Source: Streptomyces sp. CA-210063 (GTDB lineage: Bacteria > Actinomycetota > Actinomycetes > Streptomycetales > Streptomycetaceae). From it: DNA of 64,000 bases. The stretch is from the NCBI RefSeq assembly GCF_024612015.1, contig NZ_CP102512.1, forward strand, positions 5,642,001-5,706,000, written 5' to 3'. Below are positions 52,180 through 61,761 of the stretch, one piece after another. Position numbers and translations under genes: made by a program. Below the pieces are notes generated by a model. The model was given only the letters and a program-made list of their open reading frames with translations. It did no database searches and was not told the origin of the DNA. How positions within the stretch are numbered: position 1 is the first letter of the stretch; each line of letters opens with the position of its first letter.

Positions 52180-53604
52180 CTACGCAGGCGTCATCAACAG
52201 AGGTCGTGCCCTCTCCCGCAGCTCGATCACCCGCGGCTCATCCCCATACGGCTCGAGCCGATGCAGCAGATCCTTCACATACTCGGTCGTACGAGCCGAG
52301 GAAATGCGCCCCGCGACCTCCACCGCCCGTACCCCCTGCTCGCACGCCGCATCGAGGTTGCCCGACTCCAGCTCCGCGACCGCCGACACGACGAGCCGCA
52401 GCCCGTGCGAGCGTACGAACTCCTCCGTCGGCCGCGACAGCGCCTGCTCGGTGAAGCGGCGCACCTGACGCGGCGCCTTGAGGTCGCGGTAGCACTCCGC
52501 GGCGTCCGCGGCGAAGCGGTCGTAGCCGTAGAACCCGAGCCAGGTCGGATCGTTGTCGCCGTCACGGGCCCGCTCCAGCCACCCCTCGGCGGCCTTCAGG
52601 GCCGCCCCGGCGGCCACCGCGTCACCCGCGCGCGCGTGCGCCCTCGCCTCGACGAGCCGGAAGAAGCTCATCGTGCGGGCGGTGGCCAGCCCCCGGTTGC
52701 GTTCGAGCGCGGCCTGCGCGAGATCGACACCCTCGTCGCCGAACCCTCGGTAGGTCGCCTGCAGGGACATCGTGGCGAGCACATACCCGCCCAGCGGCAC
52801 GTCGGCCGCGGCCCGCGCGAGCCTCAACGCCTGGATGTAGTACCGCTGCGCGGCCTCCTGCTGACCCGTGTCAAAGGCCATCCAGCCGGCGAGGCGGGTG
52901 AGTTCCGCGGACGCTCCGAACAGCGCGCGGCCCACCTCGTCGGAGTACGACCCGAGCAGCAGCGGCGCGGCCTCGACGCGCAGACACTCCGGCACCATGG
53001 ACGAACGCCAGTCGCCGCCCCCGTACTTGGAGTCCCAGCGCCTGGCGTCCTCGGCGGCCTCCCGCAGCTTCTGCACATCGCTGTGGCCGACTTTCAGCGG
53101 CGACCCGGAGTCCTCCGCGGAGCCCGCCTCGCGCGCCACCGAACTGTCGGCCGGGGTTATCAGCCATCGTGAGGCGGGTGTCGCGTAGGCGCTCACCGCG
53201 AACGATCCGGCGAGGGACTGCCAGATGCCGCCGGAGCCCGCGCGGCGGCCGGCTAGGTCGAGGCGGTACAGCTCCGTCGCCGCGCGCACCGCCTGTCCGA
53301 CGTCACGGGGGAAGGCGAGGCCCACTTCGGGGGCGGGATCCGCGTCCGCCAGGCCGATCTCGTGGAGCGGCACGGGTCGGCCGAGCTTCTGGCCGATCGC
53401 GGCCGCGATGAGATGGGGCGCGGCGCCCTGGGGGACCATGCCCTTGGAGACCCACCGCGCCACCGAGGTCTTGTCGTAGCGAAGTGTCAACCCGCGTTGA
53501 GCGCCAAGGTCGTTGACGCGACGCGCGAGTCCTGCGTTGCTGATTCCCGCGAGGGCGAGAACGGCGCCGAGCTTTTCGTTCGGCCCGCGTTGCTCCCTGG
53601 ACAT
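52180..53604 (-). CDS. NsdA-like TPR regulator with N-terminal HTH-type domain
   Basis: 474 residues, ATG at 53604 with GAGGGGTGG five bases upstream. The N-terminus [34 protein letters not shown] ... [18 protein letters not shown] resembles a degenerate XRE-type DNA-binding domain. The remainder is helical with several TPR-like repeats ([49 protein letters not shown]). It belongs to the Streptomyces group of sporulation/antibiotic regulators that includes NsdA; whether this is NsdA itself or a paralogue I cannot say. From memory the S. coelicolor syntenic gene is annotated sporulation-associated. Confidence 0.8.
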   Translation of the reverse strand: MSREQRGPNEKLGAVLALAGISNAGLARRVNDLGAQRGLTLRYDKTSVARWVSKGMVPQGAAPHLIAAAIGQKLGRPVPLHEIGLADADPAPEVGLAFPRDVGQAVRAATELYRLDLAGRRAGSGGIWQSLAGSFAVSAYATPASRWLITPADSSVAREAGSAEDSGSPLKVGHSDVQKLREAAEDARRWDSKYGGGDWRSSMVPECLRVEAAPLLLGSYSDEVGRALFGASAELTRLAGWMAFDTGQQEAAQRYYIQALRLARAAADVPLGGYVLATMSLQATYRGFGDEGVDLAQAALERNRGLATARTMSFFRLVEARAHARAGDAVAAGAALKAAEGWLERARDGDNDPTWLGFYGYDRFAADAAECYRDLKAPRQVRRFTEQALSRPTEEFVRSHGLRLVVSAVAELESGNLDAACEQGVRAVEVAGRISSARTTEYVKDLLHRLEPYGDEPRVIELRERARPLLMTPA

Positions 53605-54319
53605 TGCGCCACCCCTCGAACAGACGGCTGCCGCGGCGGCATAGGCACGCGGCATTCGTAAACCCAGCGTAGTTCGCCGCATCCCAAGCGTTAAGGGGCC
53701 CAAATCCGGATGGCGGGATTGTGGTACGTACGAAGTTGCGGACAGAGTACGGAGTGTTGTCACGTGCTCCCGCTGTGTGGCCGTGCGCCCGCCCGTGCGC
53801 TCTTCTCCGGCCACCGGGGGAGCGGTTCCATGGTCGTGCGTGGGTCGGCCCGCTGTACTGGATCCAGTGGGCTGGGGGACACCGCCGCCTACATCCCCGC
53901 GGGCGGCGGACCGGTCCGGGAGGCGAACTCCGCCTCCCGGACTGTGCGTTGACGCTGAGTCGCCATCGGGGGCGGTATGGAGGGTGTGCGCACTCCGCCC
54001 GTCGAGCCCGATTTGGCCGAAAATCGACGGTGGTCGTCGAGGGTGAATACCGCTCCGACCACGTCTGTTCAGGGCGCGTTAGGTGGTCTGGGGGAGCGTA
54101 CCGGGGGCGCATTCACGTCGTAGACCCGGGGTCCACCTTTGTCGACCACCCCTCTTCCAGGGCGACTTGAGGGTCTGACGGGGGAGCGCTCAAGGCTCGC
54201 CAGGGGCGCACTTACCGGTGTGCAAGCCATCGCACACGCCCTCCGACAAGCCTCCTTCGTGGCAGCATGGGAGCCGGTTCGTACGGTGCACTGGTTGTCC
54301 ACAGCCTGTGGAGGCGTCC
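53605..54319. other. divergent intergenic region, no gene seen
   Basis: 715 bp between divergent genes. The stretch 53690-53770 is relatively AT-rich (promoter of the TPR regulator). Short frames across 53720-54170 lack ribosome-binding sites and codon bias. Nothing else is recognised. Confidence 0.4.
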
Positions 54320-56413
54320 ATGCGGTGGTTGGTGGGATGGAGCAGTACCGCCGCCGGCGCACCCGTGATCGGGTCCGCGGGCGCCACGGGACTCGACGGC
54401 GAGACCGTGCATCCGGTCGGCTCGCACCTCCTGTGGGGGGACCCGGACCCGCTGTGGGCCGTCGGTGACTGGCGCCCGGACGAGGTGCGCGTCGTCCAGG
54501 CCGACGCGCAGACCAAGATCGCCGTTCTCGGCATCTGCGGCGCCTCCGACGAGCAGCTGCGCGTGGGCCTGTTCGCCGCCCGCGGCGGCGCCCTCCGTCA
54601 CCTCACCGCCTGGCCCGGCAGCTACACCGCCATCGTCCAGGTCGGCCGCCGGCTGACGGTCTGCGGCGACCTCGCGGGCGCGCGCCCGGTCTTCTACACC
54701 CCCTGGGCCGGCGGCACCGCGTACGCGACGGCCGCTCTCCCTCTCGCCGACCTCATCGAGGCCAACCTCGACTTCGGGCACCTGGCTGCCCTGCTGGCCG
54801 CCCCCGACGTACCGGACGCCCTCCACGACTCCACTCCGTACGACGGCGTGCGCCGCATTCCCCCGGGGCACGCGCTGATCCTGCGCGCCGGTTCCCGTGA
54901 GATCGCCGGCTACGAGCCGGTCGCGTCCCTCGCCGTCGCCGCCCCCTCCGCCGACCCGGCCAGCGCGGTCGACGCCGTACGCGACGCCCTCGTGGAAGCC
55001 GTACGGGCCCGCCTGTCCGCGCCCCGGCACGTACCCGACGTCGACCCCGGCCCGGTCCCCGGCATGGGCCCCGCCGAGCGCCGCGCCTCCCGCGGCATGC
55101 CCGTCCCCGGCATCGGCGCCGACCTCTCCGGCGGCCCCGCCTCCGGCACCCTGGCCCTGCTCGCCGCCGGCCTGCCCGGCGCCCCCGGCACGGTCCTCGG
55201 CCACGGCACGGGCGCCGGCGAACGCCTCCTCGCCGTCACCTTCAACGACCTGGCCACCTCGGGCCGCGAAGCCGAACTGGAACGCGCGGGCACCTTGGCC
55301 GCCAACCCCCGCCTCCACCACGTGGTCGTGACGGGTGGCGAGGAAGTACTCCCGTACGCCGACCTCGAGGGCCCCCTGACCGACGAACCGGGCCCGTCCC
55401 TCGTGACGGCCGCCCGGCACCGCGCCCGTCTGGCCTCCGGCAGCGCCGACCACTTCACCGGCTACGGCGCCCGCCAGGTCCTGGACGCCCACCCCGCCCG
55501 CCTCGCCGACCTCCTCATGGACCGCAAACGCCGCCACCTGGTCCGCCCGGTCGCCGCCCTCGCCAGGGCCGACGGCTCGGTGATGGTCCCCGCGCGCGTG
55601 TACGGCGCCGCCCGGAAACTGGCCCGCACCCCGTACCGGGCAGGCGTGGAAGTCCTCGCCGACCGTCTGATGCAACGCCGCTTCGAGGAACCCTCAGGCG
55701 CGGTGGGCGCCTCCCTGGCAGCCCTCAACTGGGCCAGACCGGGCCCGGCGGCCCGCTGGCTCACCGGCGAGGCCCTGGCCGAAGTATCGATTCGTCTGGG
55801 CGCGATGACCGGCCGCCCGAGCGTGGGACCCGGCCAGCGCCCCGGAGACTTCCGCGCCCGCGCGGCCCTGGCCCGCCACGCCACGGACCTGAGGATCCTG
55901 GAACAGGCCGCGGAGATCCGCTCCCAACGCCTCCACGCCCCCTTCCTCGACAACCAGGTCGTCCGCGCCTGCCGCGCCCTCCCCGAGGCCCTGCGCGTCC
56001 AGCCGGGCGCCCGCGCCGCCATCCTCCGTACGGTCCTGGAGGGCGCCGGCATCACCGACCTCCCGCCCGGCTGGGGCGCCCCCTCCCACGCCAACTCCGC
56101 CGCCGCCGCCCGCACCGGCCTCCGCGCAGCCGCCGACACCCTGATCGCCCTCTTCGACACCCCCCTCCTGGCCCAGGCGGGTCTGGTCGAAGCCCGAGTG
56201 GTCCGCAAGGCCCTCCGCGCGGCGGCCGAGGGCGAACCCCTCCCCCTGGACGGCCTGGCCGACCTGGTCTCCCTGGAACTCTGGCTCCGCCGCCTCCTCT
56301 CCCGCCGCGGCACCTGCTGGACAGGCACACCGGCGAGGCAACGCGCGGTACCGGCCGGCATCAAGCCGCAGAGAGGCGCACTGGGAGCGGGGGCGACGGC
56401 GAGACGGGGTTAG
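54320..56413 (+). CDS. asparagine-synthase-like protein, degenerate
   Basis: 697 residues, ATG at 54320 with GGAGG five bases upstream. The N-terminal half resembles the glutaminase-fold domain of AsnB (CGDLAGARPVFY, TPYDGVRRIPPGHALIL), but it begins MRWLVG, lacking the Cys-2 nucleophile of true glutaminases. The C-terminal half is the synthetase-like domain, where the PP-loop reads ADLSGGPASG instead of SGGxDS, so the key Asp is absent. HAPFLDNQVVRACRALP and the MDRKRRHL region keep the family outline. Conserved in Streptomyces as I recall. No lasso-peptide precursor or leader peptidase gene is adjacent. Confidence 0.8.
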   Translation: MRWLVGWSSTAAGAPVIGSAGATGLDGETVHPVGSHLLWGDPDPLWAVGDWRPDEVRVVQADAQTKIAVLGICGASDEQLRVGLFAARGGALRHLTAWPGSYTAIVQVGRRLTVCGDLAGARPVFYTPWAGGTAYATAALPLADLIEANLDFGHLAALLAAPDVPDALHDSTPYDGVRRIPPGHALILRAGSREIAGYEPVASLAVAAPSADPASAVDAVRDALVEAVRARLSAPRHVPDVDPGPVPGMGPAERRASRGMPVPGIGADLSGGPASGTLALLAAGLPGAPGTVLGHGTGAGERLLAVTFNDLATSGREAELERAGTLAANPRLHHVVVTGGEEVLPYADLEGPLTDEPGPSLVTAARHRARLASGSADHFTGYGARQVLDAHPARLADLLMDRKRRHLVRPVAALARADGSVMVPARVYGAARKLARTPYRAGVEVLADRLMQRRFEEPSGAVGASLAALNWARPGPAARWLTGEALAEVSIRLGAMTGRPSVGPGQRPGDFRARAALARHATDLRILEQAAEIRSQRLHAPFLDNQVVRACRALPEALRVQPGARAAILRTVLEGAGITDLPPGWGAPSHANSAAAARTGLRAAADTLIALFDTPLLAQAGLVEARVVRKALRAAAEGEPLPLDGLADLVSLELWLRRLLSRRGTCWTGTPARQRAVPAGIKPQRGALGAGATARRG

Positions 56414-56429
56414 CCCCGCACGGGAGTGC

Positions 56430-56534
56430 CCCTTAAGAGGCGCGGGGAACTGCGCGACAAGCCACGACGCTCCGGCACCTACGAACTCACGGCAGCCACC
56501 CCTTCATCCCCCAGCGGGGGCCTGGGGGCGGCAG
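56430..56534. repeat. ~100-bp direct repeat flanking the sigma gene, copy A
   Basis: Shares GGGGAACTGCGCGACAAGCC and the following ~75 bases (to GGGGGCGGCAG) with copy B at 58687-58789, with only a handful of differences. The pair brackets the ECF sigma gene at 56622-58499. Its first part is the REP-like core. Confidence 0.85.
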
Positions 56535-56621
56535 CCCTAGCCGCCGGAACCAGCCGGCGCACGCGGCGATCACCCCGCCCGCTCTGACTCCCAACCACTG
56601 CCGACCCTCGCCGCCGAGCCC

Positions 56622-58499
56622 TCACTCGCAGGTGAACCCGGACTCCGCCCAGTCCGCCAACGCCACCAGGTCGTAGTGGCTGTGCGGCTCGACGACCAGC
56701 CGTACCGTCTCCCGCCCACGGAGATCCACATGGACCGGAACCGCCGGCTCCCCACCCCGCACCAGCCCGGACTGCCACAGCCGGACCCCGTCGCCGTAGA
56801 CGGAGAAGTAGACCTCGCCGAGGCCGTGCGTCATGTCGTCGACGCCGACGAGCGCGTCGTACGCGCCGCACCGCCGGTTGAGGTCGATGGTCACGGAGGA
56901 CCGACCGTGCACGGTCACCCCGTTCGCGTACTGCTTCCCACCGATCGACACCCCGTACCGCTGCCACACCCAACTGCTCTCCCCGAACCGCATCTCGGGC
57001 GCGGTGCCGTCGCCGAGCACGCCGTACCGCAGCGCGTTCCACTGATGGACGGCCGGTGGAGGCGGGGGAGGGGGCGTCGGCGTCGGTGTGGGCGACGACT
57101 TGGTCGGCGAAGGAGTCGGAGTGGGCGTAGGTGTAGGCGCCGGTTTCGCGGAGGGCGCCGGTGATACCGACGGCGATGGTGTCGGTGTCGGCGTCGGCAA
57201 CGGCTTGGACATCGCCACCACCACCGGCGGCGCGCCCGGCGCGGGCTCCTCCTCCGGCGGCGCCGACGGCTCCGGCTCCGGCGAAGCCTCGACGGGCTGG
57301 GAGGACGGCGCTTTGGCCGACGGTTCCTTCTTCTCCACGTCGTCGCCCGCCAGCACGAGCGCCACCGCGGCGGCGACCATCCCGGCCACACTCACCGCGA
57401 TACCGACCTTCGCCGGCGCGCCGAGCTCTTCAGCGGCAGCCCCACCCCCCGCACCCGCGCCACCGGACCCACCACTCGCCGCGGGCGCCGCACCCGCGGC
57501 CCCGGCCGCCCCGGCCCCCGCGCCACCGGCGACGAGCGCGGCCACCTTCGCGTACCCGGCCGCACCGAACCACCCGATGACCGCGACCGGTACGACGGCG
57601 GGGATACCGCCGGCGACTTCCTTGATCTGCCCGACGGCCAGCCGGCACGCCGCACACTCCTCCAGATGCGCCCGCAGCCCTCGCTCGGCCCGCGTACGCA
57701 GACTGCCACGGGCGTACGCGCCGAGCCGGTCGGCGTAACGCCCGCACTCCGCCGAGTTCCCCGCGAGCGTGGCGCTCACATGGGCCTGTAGATACGCCTG
57801 TTTGAGCCCCTCCCGTGCCCGACTGGCCAGCACCCGCGTCCCGTTGGCGTCCAGCCCGAAGAGCGTGGCGACTTCGCTCGGCGACTCGTCCTCGACCTCC
57901 GTGTGCCACAGCACGGCCTGCCACCGCTCCGGCAACGACCGGAACGCCCGCATCGCCATCGACTGCTCGGCCTCGTGCATCGCCCGCACATCCGCCCCGA
58001 GATCGAGTCCCGCTCCGAGGGAGCTCATGGATGCGGTCGTGTCCGACACCTCGGCCCCACGCGACGCCTGCGCCGCGAACACCGCGAAGTCGTCGACCAG
58101 GTGCTCCCGCTTGGCGGAACTCGTCCAGGTGGCGGCGACCCGCCGCACAGACGTCAGCAGATAAGCCCGTACGGCGTGCTCGGGCCCCGACCCGCCCCGC
58201 ACGGCCTGCAACATCCGGGCGAAGACCTCGGCCGTCAGATCGTCCGCGGTGTGGGCGTCCAGGCAACAGGTCCGCGCATACCGACGCACGGCTTCGGCGT
58301 GCCGCCGGTACAGCTCCTCGTACGCCGAGTCGTCCCCCGACCGCATCCGCTCGATCAGATCGGCATCGGAAGGCCCCCGCGGCGGCGGCAGCACCCCGAA
58401 GTCCAACCGATCCCACTGCGCCGGAACCCCACGCCCCCCTTGGCTGGGCACCTGAGGCTCCGCCTCCGGCCTCGACTCGTCCCGCCCGTCAACACCCAT
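56622..58499 (-). CDS. ECF sigma factor fused to zinc finger, membrane segment and NPCBM domain
   Basis: 625 residues, ATG at 58499. Sigma-2 region at about 47-125 (DLIERMRSGDDSAYEELYRRH, DDLTAEVFARML), sigma-4 at about 180-240 (LPERWQAVLWHTEVEDESPSEVATLFGL). Then an anti-sigma-type zinc finger with C252, H278, C282 and C285 (HLEECAAC), an Ala/Gly-rich membrane segment (VVPVAVIGWFGAAG and AGMVAAAVALVLAG), a long Thr-Pro wall-spanning linker, and a C-terminal NPCBM-type carbohydrate-binding module (about 490-625: GVTVHGRSSVTIDL, YDALVGVDD). It merges sensor, anti-sigma and sigma in one chain. Release of the sigma part by proteolysis is a reasonable inference. Confidence 0.93.
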   Translation of the reverse strand: MGVDGRDESRPEAEPQVPSQGGRGVPAQWDRLDFGVLPPPRGPSDADLIERMRSGDDSAYEELYRRHAEAVRRYARTCCLDAHTADDLTAEVFARMLQAVRGGSGPEHAVRAYLLTSVRRVAATWTSSAKREHLVDDFAVFAAQASRGAEVSDTTASMSSLGAGLDLGADVRAMHEAEQSMAMRAFRSLPERWQAVLWHTEVEDESPSEVATLFGLDANGTRVLASRAREGLKQAYLQAHVSATLAGNSAECGRYADRLGAYARGSLRTRAERGLRAHLEECAACRLAVGQIKEVAGGIPAVVPVAVIGWFGAAGYAKVAALVAGGAGAGAAGAAGAAPAASGGSGGAGAGGGAAAEELGAPAKVGIAVSVAGMVAAAVALVLAGDDVEKKEPSAKAPSSQPVEASPEPEPSAPPEEEPAPGAPPVVVAMSKPLPTPTPTPSPSVSPAPSAKPAPTPTPTPTPSPTKSSPTPTPTPPPPPPPAVHQWNALRYGVLGDGTAPEMRFGESSWVWQRYGVSIGGKQYANGVTVHGRSSVTIDLNRRCGAYDALVGVDDMTHGLGEVYFSVYGDGVRLWQSGLVRGGEPAVPVHVDLRGRETVRLVVEPHSHYDLVALADWAESGFTCE

Positions 58500-58686
58500 C
58501 GCGGAAGCCCCCGCCGCCAGCCGACCCAGTCCCGAACACCAGGTCAGAGTGCCATATTGGCTTTTGTTCAGTCCCTAGCAGCAAGGGCATACCACTCGTC
58601 CGAGGGGCCTCCCCGGACATCAGTACAGCCGTTCACTCAAACGAGTGATGCGCATATGGGAGGGGGCCATGCAGAGGGGCTTCGCC

Positions 58687-58789
58687 CCTTAAGGGGCGTG
58701 GGGAACTGCGCGACAAGCCACGACGCTCCGCCACGTACGAACTCACGGCAGCCACCCCTTCATCCCCAGCGGGGGCCCGGGGGCGGCAG
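58687..58789. repeat. ~100-bp direct repeat flanking the sigma gene, copy B
   Basis: Near-identical, same orientation, to 56430-56534; differences include CGTG for CGCG, CCGCCACGT for CCGGCACCT and one fewer C in the CATCCCC run. Confidence 0.85.
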
Positions 58790-58907
58790 CACCCGGATCG
58801 CGATCCGGGGTCGAAGGGGCAGCGCCCCTGGGGATGGGAACGGGTAGGGGTGGCGGGGGCGAAAAAACACCCCACACCACCCCTGACGACCCCTCACCCG
58901 CCCACCA

Positions 58908-59699
58908 TCAGGCAGGCCGAGACCGCAACCCCTCCAACAGGATGTCCAGCAACCGAGCCGACGCGGCAGCCTGCTGCTCCGCATCCGGCAAGGAAGGCGC
59001 CCCCGTGGCGATCACCAACAACACATCCGCCACGGTCACACCGGCTCGCAGCTCACCCGCCGCCCGAGCCCGCTCCACCAACTGCCCCACCACCTCGAGC
59101 AGCGCCGAAGCCCCGGCATCATCCACGGCCCCGCCACCGGCGCCCCCGGCACCCGCACCGGAATCCGCCGACACCAGCCGAAGCTCGGCCCCCGGCTGAA
59201 CCCGCTGCTGCGGCACCCGCGCCTCGTCCACGACGATCCCGCCGACCTCCTCGGACCCGTCCTCCGCGACCCCGACCCGCAGCACCTGCGGCGGCAGCAG
59301 CCGCCCGGCACCCGAGGCCACCGACGTCCGCAGGAACCGCGACAGCGCCTGCCACGGGTCCTCCTCCTGCCCGAGCGCCACCCTGGCCTGTTCGGTGAGC
59401 CGAGACGTCTCCTCCTCGGCTATCCGGCGGACCAGGACGTCCTTGCTCGGGAAGCGCCGGTACACCGTGCCGACACCGACCCGCGCGCGGCGGGCCACGT
59501 CCTCCATCGGCGCGCCGTAACCCAGCTCGCCGAAGACCTCGCGCGCCGCACGCAGCACGTGCTCGAGGTTGCGCTGTGCGTCCACGCGGAGCGGAGTGGA
59601 ACGCACTCCGTCACCGCGTCCGTTGCCGCCCGCCGAGCCGATCGCACCACCGGGTGCGATGGTGGACGCGGACGACCAATGAGACTCCTGAATATGCAT
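58908..59699 (-). CDS. TetR/AcrR-family regulator
   Basis: 263 residues, ATG at 59699; an internal start closer to the HTH is possible because the first ~38 residues (HIQESHWSSASTIAPGG...) are low-complexity. TetR HTH: NLEHVLRAAREVFGELGYGAPMEDVARRARVGVGTVYRRFPSKDVLVRRI (about 44-93). The C-terminal ligand domain is variable and Gly/Ala-rich in its middle (SGAGAGGAGGGAVDD). Divergent from the NADH dehydrogenase gene, with a 400-bp shared region, so it may control it. Confidence 0.9.
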   Translation of the reverse strand: MHIQESHWSSASTIAPGGAIGSAGGNGRGDGVRSTPLRVDAQRNLEHVLRAAREVFGELGYGAPMEDVARRARVGVGTVYRRFPSKDVLVRRIAEEETSRLTEQARVALGQEEDPWQALSRFLRTSVASGAGRLLPPQVLRVGVAEDGSEEVGGIVVDEARVPQQRVQPGAELRLVSADSGAGAGGAGGGAVDDAGASALLEVVGQLVERARAAGELRAGVTVADVLLVIATGAPSLPDAEQQAAASARLLDILLEGLRSRPA

Positions 59700-60101
59700 A
59701 CGTGTTCCCCCGGTAATGACGTCTCCCCCCGGAGACTCTCCCCGTCATCGAAAGCCGGAGCGGCGGAACGAGCGTCCAAGGTCCTCGGTGGTCCCCCGAT
59801 TCCCTTCGTCGGAGAGCCGGCCCCGAACCTCTTGAACGCATCCCCCTACACCCCGTCGACACACGAACATAGTTGAGAGGGAGTCAATTCAGAAGGGGCA
59901 CGTTCCGCACGGAGCGCCCCCCGAACGGAGTACGGGCGGTTTACGTCCGCTTTGCGCCCCCTCCTGCCACCCGGCTCACACCATCTGACCTGCGCATCTG
60001 CCTCACACGCCGGTAAATCGGCCAACCCCGCGCCCCCACGGCGACCGGTCACACAAATTGCCGGGCCTGTGGACAAACCAACGAGCAAGGTGCGTCATGG
60101 G
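59700..60101. other. divergent region between tetR and ndh
   Basis: 400 bp without a gene. AT-rich words around 59870-59900 (ACATAGTTGAGAGGGAGTCAATTCAG) are the likely promoter site. I looked for a Rex-type TTGTGAACnnnTTCACAA operator and did not find one. Confidence 0.4.
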
Positions 60102-61466
60102 ATGGTGAAGGAACCGATGCGCATCCTCATCGTCGGCGGCGGATACGTCGGGCTGTACACAGCGCTGCGTCTGCAGCGACAGCTCAAACCGGAACTCGGG
60201 CGTGGTGACGTCGAGATCGTCGTCGTGTCCCCCGACCCCTATATGACGTATCAACCCTTCCTTCCGGAGGCCGCCGCGGGCTCCATCTCGCCCCGCCACG
60301 TCGTCGTGCCCCTGCGCCGCGTCCTCGACCGGTGCAAGGTCGTCATCGGCGAGGCCACCGAGATCAACCACGCCAAACGCATCGCGACCCTCAACACCCT
60401 CGCCACCGAGGAGGAGGGCACGGGCTCCGAGCAGCTGACGTACGACGAACTCGTCCTCGCCCCCGGCTCGATCTCCCGCACCCTGCCGATCCCCGGCCTC
60501 GCGGACTTCGGCATCGGCTTCAAGACGGTCGAAGAGGCCATCGGCCTGCGCAACCACGTCATCGAACAGATGGACATCGCCTCCTCCACCCGCGACCCCG
60601 CGATCCGCGACGCCGCCCTGACCTTCGTCTTCGTGGGCGGCGGCTACGCCGGCGTGGAGGCGCTCGGCGAGCTGGAGGACATGGCCCGCTACACCGCGCG
60701 CTACTACCACAACGTCAAACCCGAGGACATGAAGTGGATCCTCGTGGAAGCCTCCGACCGCATCCTCCCGGAGGTCGGCGAGGAGATGGGCCGCTACACG
60801 GTCACCGAACTGCGCCGCCGCAACATCGACGTACGCCTCCACACCCGCCTGGAGTCGTGCGCCGACCGCGTCGCCGTCCTCAGCGACGGCGCCCGCTTCC
60901 CGACCCGTACGGTCGTGTGGACGGCCGGTGTGAAACCGCACCCGGTCCTCGCCGCCACCGACCTCCCGCTGAACGAGCGCGGGCGCCTGAAGTGCACCGC
61001 CGAACTGACCGTGGAGGGCGTCGCGCACGCCTGGGCCGCGGGCGACGCGGCCGCCGTCCCCGACGTCACGGCCGAACCCGGCAAGGAGACCGCCCCCAAC
61101 GCCCAGCACGCCGTACGCCAGGCCCGTGCCCTCGGCGACAACATCGCCCGCTCCCTGCGCGGCGAGCCGCTCCAGACGTACTCCCACAAGTACGTCGGCT
61201 CGGTCGCCTCCCTGGGCCTGCACAAGGGCGTCGCCCATGTCTACGGGCGGAAGCTGAAGGGCTACCCTGCCTGGTTCATGCACCGCGTCTACCACCTGAG
61301 CAGGGTGCCGACCTTCAACCGCAAGGCCCGCGTCCTCGCCGAATGGACCCTCTCCGGGCTCTTCAAACGGGAGATCGTCTCGCTCGGATCACTCGAACAT
61401 CCCCGTGCGGAGTTCGAACTCGCGGCCGGTGGAAAGCCTCCTGGGGACCCGAAGGGGTCGTCCTGA
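60102..61466 (+). CDS. ndh: type II NADH dehydrogenase (FAD-dependent)
   Basis: 454 residues, starting MVKEPMRILIVGGGYVGLYTALRL (ATG 60102; GTG at 60090 is an alternative). Two dinucleotide folds: RILIVGGGYVGLYTAL near the N-terminus (FAD) and FVFVGGGYAGVEALGELEDM (NADH). DPYMTYQPFLPEAAAGS, TRTVVWTAGVKPHP and AWAAGDAAAVPD are NDH-2 family blocks. Non-proton-pumping oxidation of NADH to menaquinone at the inner face of the membrane; the amphipathic C-terminus (LAEWTLSGLFKREIVSLGSL) would bind the membrane. Confidence 0.9.
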   Translation: MVKEPMRILIVGGGYVGLYTALRLQRQLKPELGRGDVEIVVVSPDPYMTYQPFLPEAAAGSISPRHVVVPLRRVLDRCKVVIGEATEINHAKRIATLNTLATEEEGTGSEQLTYDELVLAPGSISRTLPIPGLADFGIGFKTVEEAIGLRNHVIEQMDIASSTRDPAIRDAALTFVFVGGGYAGVEALGELEDMARYTARYYHNVKPEDMKWILVEASDRILPEVGEEMGRYTVTELRRRNIDVRLHTRLESCADRVAVLSDGARFPTRTVVWTAGVKPHPVLAATDLPLNERGRLKCTAELTVEGVAHAWAAGDAAAVPDVTAEPGKETAPNAQHAVRQARALGDNIARSLRGEPLQTYSHKYVGSVASLGLHKGVAHVYGRKLKGYPAWFMHRVYHLSRVPTFNRKARVLAEWTLSGLFKREIVSLGSLEHPRAEFELAAGGKPPGDPKGSS

Positions 61467-61761
61467 CCGGATCCAGGAACTCCACCGTTCAGACCGACGT
61501 CTGACGGATGTCGGTCCGGTCGGCCAGACTGGTCCGCGAGGTGATCCACGATCCCGGGCGGGGCCACCCCCTTGCCCACGCAACACCCACCAAGCCCGTA
61601 CGAACCACCCCCTTCAGTACCCGCTCGACATTCGCCCAGCACCCGTTCGGCACCCACGACCAGGCGTCCCCCACCGCCGCACCCCGGGGCAACCCCCCGG
61701 GCCACCGGCCGGATCCGGAGCCGGCCACAGACAACAACACGAGGCACGAGGCAAGGATTCG

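Noticed and set aside
53721..54170. A 149-codon frame upstream of the Asn-synthase-like gene
   Set aside because: No ribosome-binding site, Arg/Gly/Pro-rich composition typical of chance frames in high-GC DNA, and no recognised domain.
54320..56413. Lasso-peptide cyclase of a RiPP cluster
   Set aside because: No precursor peptide, RRE or B-protein gene is nearby, and both catalytic motifs are degenerate.
59870..60101. A Rex (redox) operator upstream of the NADH dehydrogenase
   Set aside because: CACAAATTGCC and CTGTGG words are present, but they do not form the TTGTGAAC-N3-TTCACAA arrangement.
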